A stretch of 55,851 nt of DNA from Cyanobacteria bacterium RU_5_0 (GTDB taxonomy: Bacteria; Cyanobacteriota; Cyanobacteriia; Elainellales; Elainellaceae). Positions 1 to 8,871 of the stretch are shown piece after piece. Made by a program: the position numbers and the translations under genes. Within the stretch, counting starts at the first letter, position 1; each line of letters begins with the position of its first letter. The stretch spans positions 1 to 55,851 of the forward strand of contig JAAUSF010000019.1 of assembly GCA_012033255.1 (NCBI GenBank). Reading direction: 5' to 3'. The notes below the pieces were generated by a model, which was not told the DNA's origin, did no database searches, and was given only the letters and a program-made list of their open reading frames with translations.

Positions 1-93
1 GCCCCAACCCCACGCCATCCATCAACAGAAAATTGAGGGCAACCACGCCGGGATTGCCCCAACTCCACGCCATCCATCAACAGAAAATTGAAA
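1..93. repeat. Dispersed repeat, family A (partial, tandem)
   Basis: Two near-identical units of about 55 bases stand in tandem at the left edge. Each ends in CATCCATCAACAGAAAATTG and is preceded by a GGGCAA...TTGCCCC inverted repeat. The same unit recurs at about 30360-30430 inside an inverted-repeat-bounded element. No coding potential is seen. The left part is cut off by the window edge, so its full extent is unknown. Confidence 0.75.
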
Positions 94-107
94 AATTTAC
101 ATACTCG

Positions 108-2327
108 TTAGAGTTTTGAAGGTTCAGATGGAGCGGGTTCGATCGGGATTGGGAGTGCAGCATTGACGAGGGAAAGGAGTGATCCGGTTTGGTCTTGTCC
201 GTTGGTGGCAAGTTCGCTGTAGCAGAGGTAAATTCGCTCTTTTGCGCGACAAAGCAGATCCAAAACTTGTCGCTCTAGACGATGTTGATCCATCTCTAGC
301 GCATCGGTGGCTGTCCACGGACGACCTGACCACTCGTGTAGGAATAACGGTGCGCCAAATAAACCACTGCCTCCGGTGAGCCAAAAGGGAGATCCGGCAT
401 CAAGCCAGAATTGCCAACGATGGGAATGCCGATCGCTGCGATATTGATAGATGGTTGCCAGGATCACCGCTTGACTCGCTCGACCGATCGGACGCACCGG
501 ATAAGGATCAGCCGTGATGGTGCCGTCGCGCAATAGCTGAATGAATTGTCCGACTGAAATCGCGGTAGGACTATCCGATCGACTATATTGCCGCAGACGA
601 GTATCCACTTCCCAAAAGTGTTGTGCAGTCTCCATCAGTTCTCTGAGGATTGCCAGTTGATCGTAAGGAAGATGACTGCCGCCATACAGGAATCGCTGAA
701 TGGCACGATCGAGTAACACAACTGGATTTGGAGTGAGGTGCTGCTGTTGCTGAATTTGCTGCGTTTCTAACCATTGCAAGATTTCCTCATATGCCTGAGT
801 TGCCTGATAGCCCAATCGATCCCAACGGGGAAACGTGGTTGCTGGTAGAAGTTGAGGGCGATCGGGGTCGGGGACGAAGCAATGATCGGTGAGGAGTCCA
901 GCGCGGACGGGATCGATCAGGGGATGAGGAGATGAGGAGATGAAAGGATGAGGAGGTAAGGAGTGTGGAGTTGAAGATTCTAACTGAGAACTTAAACCTG
1001 AGACCTCAGAACTTTCTCTCCATCTCCCCATCCCCTCATCCCCAAATCGGGGAGCCTGACTCAGTACGACGAGCATTTCTGAGATGGCGTGGCGATCGAG
1101 CAATCGTCCTAATCCGGGATAGACCAATGCCAGCAAAGTGAGAAGGGCACGGACGAGAGGGGAACCTGCAAGGGGTTGTTGATCGTTGAGGGAGAGAACA
1201 GGAATGCCTCGGCTCGTTAGAATTTCGCGGAGGGTGTAGCGGGCGATCGCATCTAAACCGGGAGCAATCACGGCGATTTCTTGCGGTTGAATCTGTCCGG
1301 TGTGGATGGCAGTGACAATGGCTTCGGCAGTTTGACGGAGTAGATCGGCTCTGGATGTAGTTTGGATCGTCTGAATTGAGTCGGGAAGTTGGGGCAGCAG
1401 CATCGGTTCCCGTAACCATTCAATCAAGGCAGATCCCCACGTTGCGCCAATGCTGTCATTGGGGTTTTGAGGGAGGGTTTCGATTTGGCAGCGATCGGCT
1501 AAACCTGCCAGATAGTTTGGATCTGCACCAAGTCCTGAGCGAATACCACCATTGGGATTGTAGGTGAAGGCGGCGGGAATGCCTTGATCGAGGAAAACCT
1601 CAAACAAGGAACGAGCGATCGCTGGATACTCATCAAGATCATCGGCTAAAATGGCGTAGTAACGGCGTTTGAGATGGGTTTGATAAGCGGGATCAGGCAG
1701 GAGATAGCGCCAGTAGAGTTCAGTAACAATCCCATAGGTTAAAAGACCGCGTTCAAGGCACCAGTTGCGCCAGTGTTTCAGAACATCGCCCAAGCTATCC
1801 CAAAGATCAGGAGAATTGTCCTGATCCAGGAAACCTTGCTTGAGAATGGAAGCAATGTCTTCGTGGGGGGTGCCGTTGACTGCCGCCAGTTGCAGAATGT
1901 CCAGAGTCCGGCGTACCACAAAGTATTCCTGGATGCCTTCTTGACGCAGGGTTCCATTATCAAGAGACGATCGCCACAATCGCGTCGCCAAAATTTGCTC
2001 GGTTTCGGGACGCAGGCGCAACAGAAACGGAGTCTTGAGGTTGAGTTTTTGAGCTAGCAGGGGCAGAAATAGCGTAACTTCATTCTGAAAAAATCCTAAA
2101 GGTGTGGCAGAGTCAAATCGATAGTGTCCTTGAGTATTGGCTGCAATGCGATCGGCAAGCTCCAGTCGGTTGTCCCCGGTTGCAGCAAACACAAGAATCG
2201 TTGAGAATGGCTGAGATTGACGTTGAACAGGGTTGGTTTCTGCCCAGGCGCAGAACTGTTGAATCAGGCGAGCGGTCTTACCTGTGCGGGTTGCTCCGAC
2301 TATCCAAATAGAATCAGTAGACACCAA
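108..2327 (-). CDS. Degenerate SF1 (UvrD/AddB-like) helicase-family protein
   Basis: The 739-residue protein opens with a Walker A motif, GATRTGKT, at residues 11-18. It has a Walker B-like ILADDLDE near residue 230, and ends with a motif VI-like stretch, CRAKERIYLCYSEL. This order fits a superfamily 1 helicase of the UvrD/AddB type. Cyanobacterial homologues are often labelled recombinase-family proteins, and their role in repair is not established. I see no nuclease motif, so activity as a nuclease is not claimed. Residues about 428-468 are a serine/proline/histidine-rich insert encoded by period-8 and period-7 repeat DNA (921-1045), so an intergenic-type repeat seems to have entered the gene in frame. 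It starts at ATG 2327 and is divergent from pxcA. Confidence 0.6.
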   Translation of the reverse strand: MVSTDSIWIVGATRTGKTARLIQQFCAWAETNPVQRQSQPFSTILVFAATGDNRLELADRIAANTQGHYRFDSATPLGFFQNEVTLFLPLLAQKLNLKTPFLLRLRPETEQILATRLWRSSLDNGTLRQEGIQEYFVVRRTLDILQLAAVNGTPHEDIASILKQGFLDQDNSPDLWDSLGDVLKHWRNWCLERGLLTYGIVTELYWRYLLPDPAYQTHLKRRYYAILADDLDEYPAIARSLFEVFLDQGIPAAFTYNPNGGIRSGLGADPNYLAGLADRCQIETLPQNPNDSIGATWGSALIEWLREPMLLPQLPDSIQTIQTTSRADLLRQTAEAIVTAIHTGQIQPQEIAVIAPGLDAIARYTLREILTSRGIPVLSLNDQQPLAGSPLVRALLTLLALVYPGLGRLLDRHAISEMLVVLSQAPRFGDEGMGRWRESSEVSGLSSQLESSTPHSLPPHPFISSSPHPLIDPVRAGLLTDHCFVPDPDRPQLLPATTFPRWDRLGYQATQAYEEILQWLETQQIQQQQHLTPNPVVLLDRAIQRFLYGGSHLPYDQLAILRELMETAQHFWEVDTRLRQYSRSDSPTAISVGQFIQLLRDGTITADPYPVRPIGRASQAVILATIYQYRSDRHSHRWQFWLDAGSPFWLTGGSGLFGAPLFLHEWSGRPWTATDALEMDQHRLERQVLDLLCRAKERIYLCYSELATNGQDQTGSLLSLVNAALPIPIEPAPSEPSKL
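921..1045. repeat. Octamer/heptamer low-complexity repeat inside a gene
   Basis: From 923 to 962 there are five units of the pattern GATGAGGA (with variants), then heptamer-like CTGAGAC/CTCAGAA stretches, then CCCCTCAT-type octamers. The same octamer type is intergenic at 31423-31470. Here it lies within the helicase-like gene on the minus strand and encodes a low-complexity S/P/H insert without breaking the frame. Confidence 0.75.
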
Positions 2328-2591
2328 TTACTTTTTTGTGAATTTGATATGATACACGTAAACTAACCATAACAAATTAGCCCTGCAACGAAGTAACCAT
2401 TATGTAGTATTCGAAAGCTATGTAATGGAGGCATTAGCCCTCGCAATCAGCCTTTTTGTCTGACTAGCACGCTGCTCATTAAATTGAGAATGGACTGTTA
2501 GTAAATGCTTAGAGGCTAAAGATTGAATGCTAACCGTTGATCGTGTCCTAATGACTTAATCGATCGATTCACCTCACTTCTTAACTTGACA

Positions 2592-3983
2592 ATGAGAAAT
2601 TCTTTGGTAGGTTCAGTCAGAGGGTACCTCCGCACGGCAAACCGATGGCTACTGAGAACACCAGAACGAGCATTAGATGAAGCCTATGAAGCGGCTCTAA
2701 CGATTAGAGGACTGGAAGATACTCACTTTGGTGGGAATAGAATTTCGGTTGATTCTAGCAATTACGGCAAAAGTACTCAAACTTACTTTCGATCGGAACT
2801 AAAGCGAAATCTGGATGTGATCAAGATCCGGTTAACTGAGTTCAAAGCGAGCAGCTTTATCGTCAGGCTTTCAAATCGATCGATTACTGAGATTCAACTC
2901 GAAGAAAACTCTCCTGAGCCACGGCAAATTAGTGTCATTGATCAGCCTGCTGTAATTCTAAAAAAATTGCGGTTGATTGATGAAGTTGTTAGTCGATATG
3001 AAGCCAGAGAACCAAACCCCGCTTCACTCGTTATTGTATCAGAACTGGCTAAGCCAAGCTCAATTAATGGGAGTGATCCCACTAATAATACTCATTCGAG
3101 AGCGAACAAGCGTTCAACCAGTATCGATGAAATATTGATAGCTGATGCTTCTGATCGGGAAGTGAGAGATGTTAAATCCATTACTGATAAAACCGGCGTA
3201 TTGCCGCGATCGATCCTGGAGACGGTCGATCGGATCAAACGAGAATTAGACCCAGAAGCCGAGCAAGAAGTCGTCAAAGATTTTCGTAAATCTAAAGCCA
3301 GAACTATCATCGCTCTTAGACTGGTTCTATTACTCATCATCATTCCACTTTTGACTCAACAAGTCGCCAAAAATTTTATCGTTGGACCAATTGTTGATCA
3401 CTTTAGAGGTGAAAACGAGCAAGTCAGAGTGTTTTTAAACGAAGAAATGGAAGAAGAAGCACTCGTTGAGCTAGAGCGATTTCAACAGCGATTGCAGTTT
3501 GAAATTTTGATTGGTAAAACTGAGCCAAAATCGGAAGAAGAAATTGCTGAGCGAGTGCGAGAAAAAGCCTTGGAATTGCAGGAAGAATTCATTGGTGAAG
3601 GATCAGATGCAATTAAAAACGTCTTCTCTGACATTTTTGCGCTGGCGGCGTTTGTTTTAGTGCTAGTGACGAGTCGTAGAGAAATTGAAGTATTAAAATC
3701 CTTTATGGATCAATTGATCTATGGACTTAGTGACAGTGCTAAGGCATTTATCATTATCTTATTCACTGATATTTTCGTCGGATTTCACTCTCCTCACGGA
3801 TGGGAAGTATTGCTAGAAGGAGTCTCCAAGCACTTTGGACTACCCGCTAGCCGAGATTTTGTCTTTCTATTTATTGCAACCTTTCCAGTGATTTTAGACA
3901 CCATTTTTAAATACTGGATTTTTCGATATCTCAATCGAGTATCACCCTCGGCTGTGGCAACCTATAAGAATATGAATGAATAG
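2592..3983 (+). CDS. pxcA: Proton extrusion protein PxcA (CotA/CemA family)
   Basis: PxcA acts at the cell envelope in light-dependent proton extrusion and was linked to inorganic carbon and pH homeostasis in Synechocystis; chloroplast CemA is its homologue. The first 235 or so residues are soluble and charged. Membrane segments follow at about 237-262 (LVLLLIIIPLL), at about 350-365, and two near the C-terminus. The C-terminal block containing HGWEVLLEG, FPVILDTIFKYW and RYLNRVSPSAVATY is diagnostic of the family. A TTG six bases upstream could also start the frame, but I chose ATG 2592. The length of 463 residues is normal for cyanobacterial PxcA. It is single, divergent from the helicase-like gene. 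Confidence 0.9.
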   Translation: MRNSLVGSVRGYLRTANRWLLRTPERALDEAYEAALTIRGLEDTHFGGNRISVDSSNYGKSTQTYFRSELKRNLDVIKIRLTEFKASSFIVRLSNRSITEIQLEENSPEPRQISVIDQPAVILKKLRLIDEVVSRYEAREPNPASLVIVSELAKPSSINGSDPTNNTHSRANKRSTSIDEILIADASDREVRDVKSITDKTGVLPRSILETVDRIKRELDPEAEQEVVKDFRKSKARTIIALRLVLLLIIIPLLTQQVAKNFIVGPIVDHFRGENEQVRVFLNEEMEEEALVELERFQQRLQFEILIGKTEPKSEEEIAERVREKALELQEEFIGEGSDAIKNVFSDIFALAAFVLVLVTSRREIEVLKSFMDQLIYGLSDSAKAFIIILFTDIFVGFHSPHGWEVLLEGVSKHFGLPASRDFVFLFIATFPVILDTIFKYWIFRYLNRVSPSAVATYKNMNE

Positions 3984-4119
3984 CGATCGATTGTTAGCAA
4001 GCAACCATTAGCTGCTAGCCATTGGTTCAATATTTTAATTTTTAAAATTTTTTCCGGATTCCCTCCCAATTTACCTGAAAGCTGAATGCTGATGGTGATT
4101 CGCGACCTGAGAGCAGCCG

Positions 4120-5451
4120 ATGTCAGAAAAACTAGTGACTGATGAGCCGTCCACCTCTGTGCTTGGACGGGAAATGGGATTTTGTGGTGCAGCCCTCACG
4201 GGATTAAGGTCAATGGTGGGGGCGGGAGTGTTTGTCAGTTTAGGAACGGCAGCGGATCGAGCGGGAACAGCGATCGGGCTAGCGATTGGAATCGGAGCCA
4301 TTGTTTCGCTCTGTAATGGGCTTAACCTGATCCAGCTTGCAGCCCATTCTGCCTATGGCAGTGACACTTACGGTTACAGTGAAGGGCGATTGAGTCCCTG
4401 GTGGGGGTTTGCAGCCGGATGGACGCTTTTGTTAGCACAGTCAGCCGCCGCCGCAACAGCCGCTCTTGGGATCGCGAATTATTTGCTAAATGCGGTTGGG
4501 CTAAGCGAACCGATCGCCGTCATTTCGACTGCTTTGGCGATCGTCGCGATGGCGGTAGGCATGACGCTAAAGGGAGTCCGTCTTTCCAGAAGCACCCATA
4601 GACTGATTCTTTTGATAGCGTTATCGTCGCTTCTGTTTTTCATTGGAGCGGGCATTGCATCTGCCATTGTCTCTAACGCTGACAAGCTAACTGTCCTATT
4701 CCACTCAGCTACCACACAGCCGATCGATCGGGTGGCATTGCTACAAGCCAGCAGCTTAATGATCGTGGCTTACGCAGGCTACGGGCAAATTGCTGGGTTG
4801 AGTCAAGAAAGGCAACCCCACTCAATCGCCAGCCTGATCACGGCTCTAATTACGGCAATTATTACCGCTTGTTTGCTCTACGAAGGCGTCACGATCGCTG
4901 CCCTCAGTACAGTTGAGGCGATCGTTTGGGGAGAAACGGTTGAAGGATTTGTTGCACCGCTAGAACGAATTGCCCAAAATTTCAATGTTCCAGGCAGTTC
5001 AATGATCCTGGCTGTAGGGGCGATCGTGGCAATGAGCGGAATCTTGCTGCATCTGATCACCGATCTGGCGTGGGTCATGTGGACAATGGGACAACAACGG
5101 GACTTGTCTAGCCGCTTTGCACGGATTAATGCAGCTGGAGTTCCGGCGCTAGGTGTTTTAGTAGTAGGCGGCGCAATTGCCTGTGTAATTCTAAATGGCA
5201 GCATAGCAACGATCTGGTCATTTAGCGCCTTCAATTTCTTGCTCTACTCTGCGGTGACTCACCTCGCCGCCTTCCACCTAACGGCTCCAGAGCGACTTTG
5301 TCCTCGTTGGCTAACTGGAATCAGCCTCGTTGTCTGTATCAGTTTAGCATTCTGCTTTGACTGGAAGCTTTGGCTGGTCTGGTCAGGATTAGTCGTGATT
5401 GGCGTGATCTGGCGAGGAATTAATCAATGGTCAAATCAGCAGTCAGAGTGA
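4120..5451 (+). CDS. APC-superfamily amino acid permease
   Basis: The 443-residue protein is almost entirely hydrophobic, with about 12 likely membrane helices. The first helix carries GLRSMVGAGVFVSLG, matching the broken-helix substrate-binding motif of the amino acid/polyamine/organocation superfamily. The substrate cannot be read from sequence. Helices with PLERIA and the LAWVMWTMGQQRDL loop are typical of bacterial APC members. It starts at ATG 4120, 137 bases after pxcA, and ends about 60 bases before secD, so it may be co-transcribed with the export genes, though nothing ties the functions together. Confidence 0.8.
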   Translation: MSEKLVTDEPSTSVLGREMGFCGAALTGLRSMVGAGVFVSLGTAADRAGTAIGLAIGIGAIVSLCNGLNLIQLAAHSAYGSDTYGYSEGRLSPWWGFAAGWTLLLAQSAAAATAALGIANYLLNAVGLSEPIAVISTALAIVAMAVGMTLKGVRLSRSTHRLILLIALSSLLFFIGAGIASAIVSNADKLTVLFHSATTQPIDRVALLQASSLMIVAYAGYGQIAGLSQERQPHSIASLITALITAIITACLLYEGVTIAALSTVEAIVWGETVEGFVAPLERIAQNFNVPGSSMILAVGAIVAMSGILLHLITDLAWVMWTMGQQRDLSSRFARINAAGVPALGVLVVGGAIACVILNGSIATIWSFSAFNFLLYSAVTHLAAFHLTAPERLCPRWLTGISLVVCISLAFCFDWKLWLVWSGLVVIGVIWRGINQWSNQQSE

Positions 5452-5512
5452 TTAACTCCACATACACTCCCCAAATCCAGCTATCATAGCGGATGTTGTG
5501 GCAGCTACAGAT

Positions 5513-6928
5513 ATGGGCAGACAACGGTCACTTTTGGCGCTAATTCTAGTACTGGCGATCGTCTCCATTGTTGTATTGGTGGAGATTCCAGCCAAATTAG
5601 GGTTAGATTTGCGGGGCGGCACTCAACTAACGCTCCAGGTTAAAACAACGGACACCGTTCGAGAAATCACTCCGGATAAATTGGAAGCTGTCCAAGGAGT
5701 GATCGAAAATCGGGTCAATGGGTTGGGCGTTTCTGAAGCAGTGGTGCAAACGATCGGACAGGATCAACTGGTCGTGCAGCTACCCGGAGTCGATAAAGCC
5801 GAAGAAGCTGAGCGAATTTTAGGGGTGACGGCTCAACTCGATTTCCGAGAACAACGCCAGGGAACGGAAGCACAACTGGATGTTGAACTGCAAACGCGCC
5901 AGGAATATTTGATCAAACAAGAACTGTTGAAGACTAGCGAGGATCAAGCGGCGATCGACGAGAACCAGGCAGCATTGAAGCGGAGTGATCAGGCGATCGC
6001 GGCTCTGTTTGATAAAACTGGCTTAACCGGAGATATGCTGAGGGATGCCAGAGAGCAATATTTGTCATCCAATGGCACCTGGGAAGTGGCACTGGCTTTC
6101 AACACGGAAGGCGGCAACAAGTTCGCAGACTTAACGAAGAACGTCGCTGGAACCGGACGCCGATTGGGAATTTTCTTAGACGATCGCCTGATTAGTGCCC
6201 CGATCGTCGATGTTCGCTATGCAGAAACCGGCATCAGTGGCGGACAAGCCAGCATATCCGGAAACTTTGATGCTCAGGGAGCCGCCGAGCTGGCGATTCA
6301 ACTGCGCGGTGGGGCGTTACCCGTTCCGGTAGAAATCGTTGAAACTCGCGTAGTCGGTGCCACTCTAGGACAGGACAGCATTCGCAGCAGTATTTACGCC
6401 GCCATTCTGGGGTTAATCCTGGTGCTGATCTTCATGGTGGTGTACTATCGTCTACCCGGACTGATTGCGGATATCGCCCTTATGCTCTACGCGCTGTTTA
6501 CGTTCGCCATCTTCAACGTGTTGGGCGTCACACTGACTCTACCGGGCATCGCTGGATTTATTCTCAGCATCGGGATGGCGGTCGATGCAAACGTGCTGAT
6601 TTTCGAGCGCACCCGTGAAGAACTCCAAGCAGGCAAAACTCTCTATCGCTCCGTGGAGGCAGGCTTTTATCGCGCTTTCTCTAGTATTCTTGACGGCAAT
6701 GTCACCACACTGATCGCCTGTCTGGCGCTGATCTGGCTCGGTGTCGGTTTGGTGAAAGGATTTGCGGTGACGTTAGCTGTAGGTGTGGTTGTGAGTATGT
6801 TCACGGCTCTCACCTGTAGCCGCACCCTCCTCCTGACAGTGATTAGCGTTCCCAGTCTCCGCAAGCCTCATCTGTTCTGCCCCAATCTTTCCTCCTCCAC
6901 TTCATCTCAGGCAGAGAAGACACCATGA
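5513..6928 (+). CDS. secD: Protein translocase subunit SecD
   Basis: SecD, with SecF, uses the proton-motive force to help SecYEG complete protein export; in cyanobacteria it may serve both plasma and thylakoid membranes. An N-terminal membrane helix ([16 protein letters not shown]) is followed by the family motif [10 protein letters not shown], then a periplasmic P1 domain. A C-terminal bundle of about five helices contains [21 protein letters not shown] 5513 is preferred over a GTG five codons upstream, because MGRQR just before the helix matches the usual N-terminus. The stop overlaps the secF start in an ATGA, showing translational coupling. Confidence 0.95.
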   Translation: MGRQRSLLALILVLAIVSIVVLVEIPAKLGLDLRGGTQLTLQVKTTDTVREITPDKLEAVQGVIENRVNGLGVSEAVVQTIGQDQLVVQLPGVDKAEEAERILGVTAQLDFREQRQGTEAQLDVELQTRQEYLIKQELLKTSEDQAAIDENQAALKRSDQAIAALFDKTGLTGDMLRDAREQYLSSNGTWEVALAFNTEGGNKFADLTKNVAGTGRRLGIFLDDRLISAPIVDVRYAETGISGGQASISGNFDAQGAAELAIQLRGGALPVPVEIVETRVVGATLGQDSIRSSIYAAILGLILVLIFMVVYYRLPGLIADIALMLYALFTFAIFNVLGVTLTLPGIAGFILSIGMAVDANVLIFERTREELQAGKTLYRSVEAGFYRAFSSILDGNVTTLIACLALIWLGVGLVKGFAVTLAVGVVVSMFTALTCSRTLLLTVISVPSLRKPHLFCPNLSSSTSSQAEKTP

Positions 6929-7878
6929 AACTGCAAGTCATTCGCCAGCGATCGCTCTGGTGGGCAATTTCCGCCGCCATCATCCTCAGTGGGATTGTTG
7001 CCATGATTATCTCCTGGCAGCAGATTGGTGTACCCTTGCGTCCTAGCCTCGATTTCGTAGGAGGGACACGATTGCAACTGGAGCTAGACTGCACTCAGCC
7101 CAATACGTGTGACGAACCGATCGATCTTGCCGCCGTTCGCTCAGTGTTAGCTAAGCAAGGCTTAGAGAATAGTAGTATTCAAGTCTTAGACCAACACGCG
7201 CTCTCGATTCGCACGTCTAGCTTGACACCAGAACAACGGACGCAGTTACAAGCCGACCTCAATCAGGAGATTGGTGCCTTCGATCCCAAAAAAACGCAGA
7301 TTGATACGGTAGGTCCCACGATCGGAGGGCAAATCTTTTCCGCTGGGGTGATCGCGCTGATCGTCTCCTTCGTGGGCATCATGGTTTACCTCAGTTTCCG
7401 CTTCCAGTTGGATTATGCCGTCTTCGCGATCATCGCTCTATTTCATGATGTATTGGTGACAGTTGGTATCTTCGCGATTTTAGGGCTAGTCCTAAAGGTA
7501 GAAGTAGATAGCCTGTTCATCGTGGCACTGTTGACGATCGTGGGTTTCTCTGTGAACGACACCGTCGTCATCTACGATCGAATTCGCGAAACAATTCAGA
7601 TTAATTCCGATCGCCCTATTAACGACATCGTTGATGATGCCGTGAACCAAACTTTAGCGCGATCGATCAACACCACGCTTACCACCCTGCTTCCCCTGAT
7701 CGCCATTTTCTTGTTAGGCGGTGAAACCCTCAAATATTTTGCCCTTGCTCTCATCATTGGTTTCGTTGCAGGCGCATACTCCAGTATTTTCATTGCCAGC
7801 ACTCTATTAGCCCTATGGCGCGAACGTGGTGAACAGGCGATTCCGGCAGCAATGGCAGAGTCGGCCGATGAAGGATGA
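6925..7878 (+). CDS. secF: Protein translocase subunit SecF
   Basis: SecF is the partner of SecD in the Sec accessory complex. Its first helix ([18 protein letters not shown]) is followed by [13 protein letters not shown]. The C-terminal five-helix domain has the family signature [16 protein letters not shown]. It starts at ATG 6925, overlapping the secD stop by four bases. The 317-residue length is normal. Its last codons and stop fall in a GATGAAGGATGAAGG heptamer-type repeat, so the C-terminal tail (ESADEG) looks repeat-derived. Confidence 0.95.
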   Translation: MKLQVIRQRSLWWAISAAIILSGIVAMIISWQQIGVPLRPSLDFVGGTRLQLELDCTQPNTCDEPIDLAAVRSVLAKQGLENSSIQVLDQHALSIRTSSLTPEQRTQLQADLNQEIGAFDPKKTQIDTVGPTIGGQIFSAGVIALIVSFVGIMVYLSFRFQLDYAVFAIIALFHDVLVTVGIFAILGLVLKVEVDSLFIVALLTIVGFSVNDTVVIYDRIRETIQINSDRPINDIVDDAVNQTLARSINTTLTTLLPLIAIFLLGGETLKYFALALIIGFVAGAYSSIFIASTLLALWRERGEQAIPAAMAESADEG

Positions 7879-7935
7879 AGGAGGAGCGAAACTTAACCTC
7901 ATCCCTTATTCCTCACTTCTCATCCTTCGTTCTTT
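7866..7935. repeat. Short heptamer-type repeat patch
   Basis: The stretch begins GATGAAGGATGAAGGAGGAG and ends in TCATCCTTCGTTC, the reverse complement of the same GAAGGAT unit, so the two ends could pair. It overlaps the secF stop codon and fills the gap to the next gene. Confidence 0.55.
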
Positions 7936-7941
7936 CCAAGC

Positions 7942-8595
7942 ATGGCTAAAAAACCGATCGTCACTGAACAGCGAATCATTCTTCAGAATATTGACTGGCA
8001 AAAGTTTGAAACATTAGTAGCGGAACTCGGTGTAGAACGACAGACGCGCTTAACTTACTTTCGCAAAACGCTGGAGCTAATGACGCCGATCGCTGATCAC
8101 GAACGCTGCCACAAGTTGATCGAGTCTTTCATTCTAGTGTTGGTGGATGAATTGGCGTTGGAGGTAACGCCGATCGCGTCTGTCCTTCTGAAAGCGCCTG
8201 ATTTAGGCTGTGCGATTGAACCCGATGCCTGCTATTACTTCCGCAGCGATCCTGCCCTCAAAACCGCGTCTGAAATTCACCTTCCTCAACATAATCCGCC
8301 CGATTTGGCAGTCGAAATCGCGTTCACCAAAAGCAGTCTAGATAAACTACCGATCTATGCGACGCTAGGAATTTCAGAGGTGTGGCGTTGTAACGCGATC
8401 GCCAGCAAAGATGTTTTGCAAGGGAACCTCCAGATTTATCACCTGCAAGGCGATCGCTACATTGAGTCTCGTAACAGTTTGCAGTTCCCTTTTCTGGAGG
8501 GCGATCGAATTTTGCAATTTCTGGAGCAGAGTGATTCTATCAGTCTTGCCACCGCTCTACGAGTGTTACGGGCATGGGTCGAGGAGACAATTTGA
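7942..8595 (+). CDS. Uma2-family (DUF820) endonuclease-like protein
   Basis: Uma2 proteins have a PD-(D/E)XK restriction-like fold and are hugely expanded in cyanobacteria; their function is unknown. This 217-residue copy shows the family core: LTYFRKTLELMTP near the N-terminus, a CAIEPDACYY strand containing the catalytic-type Asp, then PPDLAVEIAFTKSSLDKLPIYATLGISEVWRC. The last part supplies the Glu and Lys of the nuclease motif with the short spacing seen in one cyanobacterial subgroup. It starts at ATG 7942. It has no obvious functional link with secDF upstream. A second, differently spaced Uma2 gene is at 46396-47019. Confidence 0.85.
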   Translation: MAKKPIVTEQRIILQNIDWQKFETLVAELGVERQTRLTYFRKTLELMTPIADHERCHKLIESFILVLVDELALEVTPIASVLLKAPDLGCAIEPDACYYFRSDPALKTASEIHLPQHNPPDLAVEIAFTKSSLDKLPIYATLGISEVWRCNAIASKDVLQGNLQIYHLQGDRYIESRNSLQFPFLEGDRILQFLEQSDSISLATALRVLRAWVEETI

Positions 8596-8871
8596 GAATT
8601 TTGCCCAGAAACACGGGTTAGGAGGCTTTGCCTTCGGCTGGCATGAGCGGCAGAGCCGCAATCGGAGGCATTCTAAGCTGGAAACTTGGAACGAGTCTCG
8701 AAGAGCAGCCGTAGAAATACAGCTATACATTTAAAAATTCTTAATCTTGCAGAATTTCCTCGAATTTAGCAACTCAACGGCTTTCAGGGAACTATAAGCT
8801 AGAGAGCTTCCGTAAAATTCAGTGACCTATTCAAACGGTTGACTCGCTTATTCAAAAAACTGTTAGTTCGT

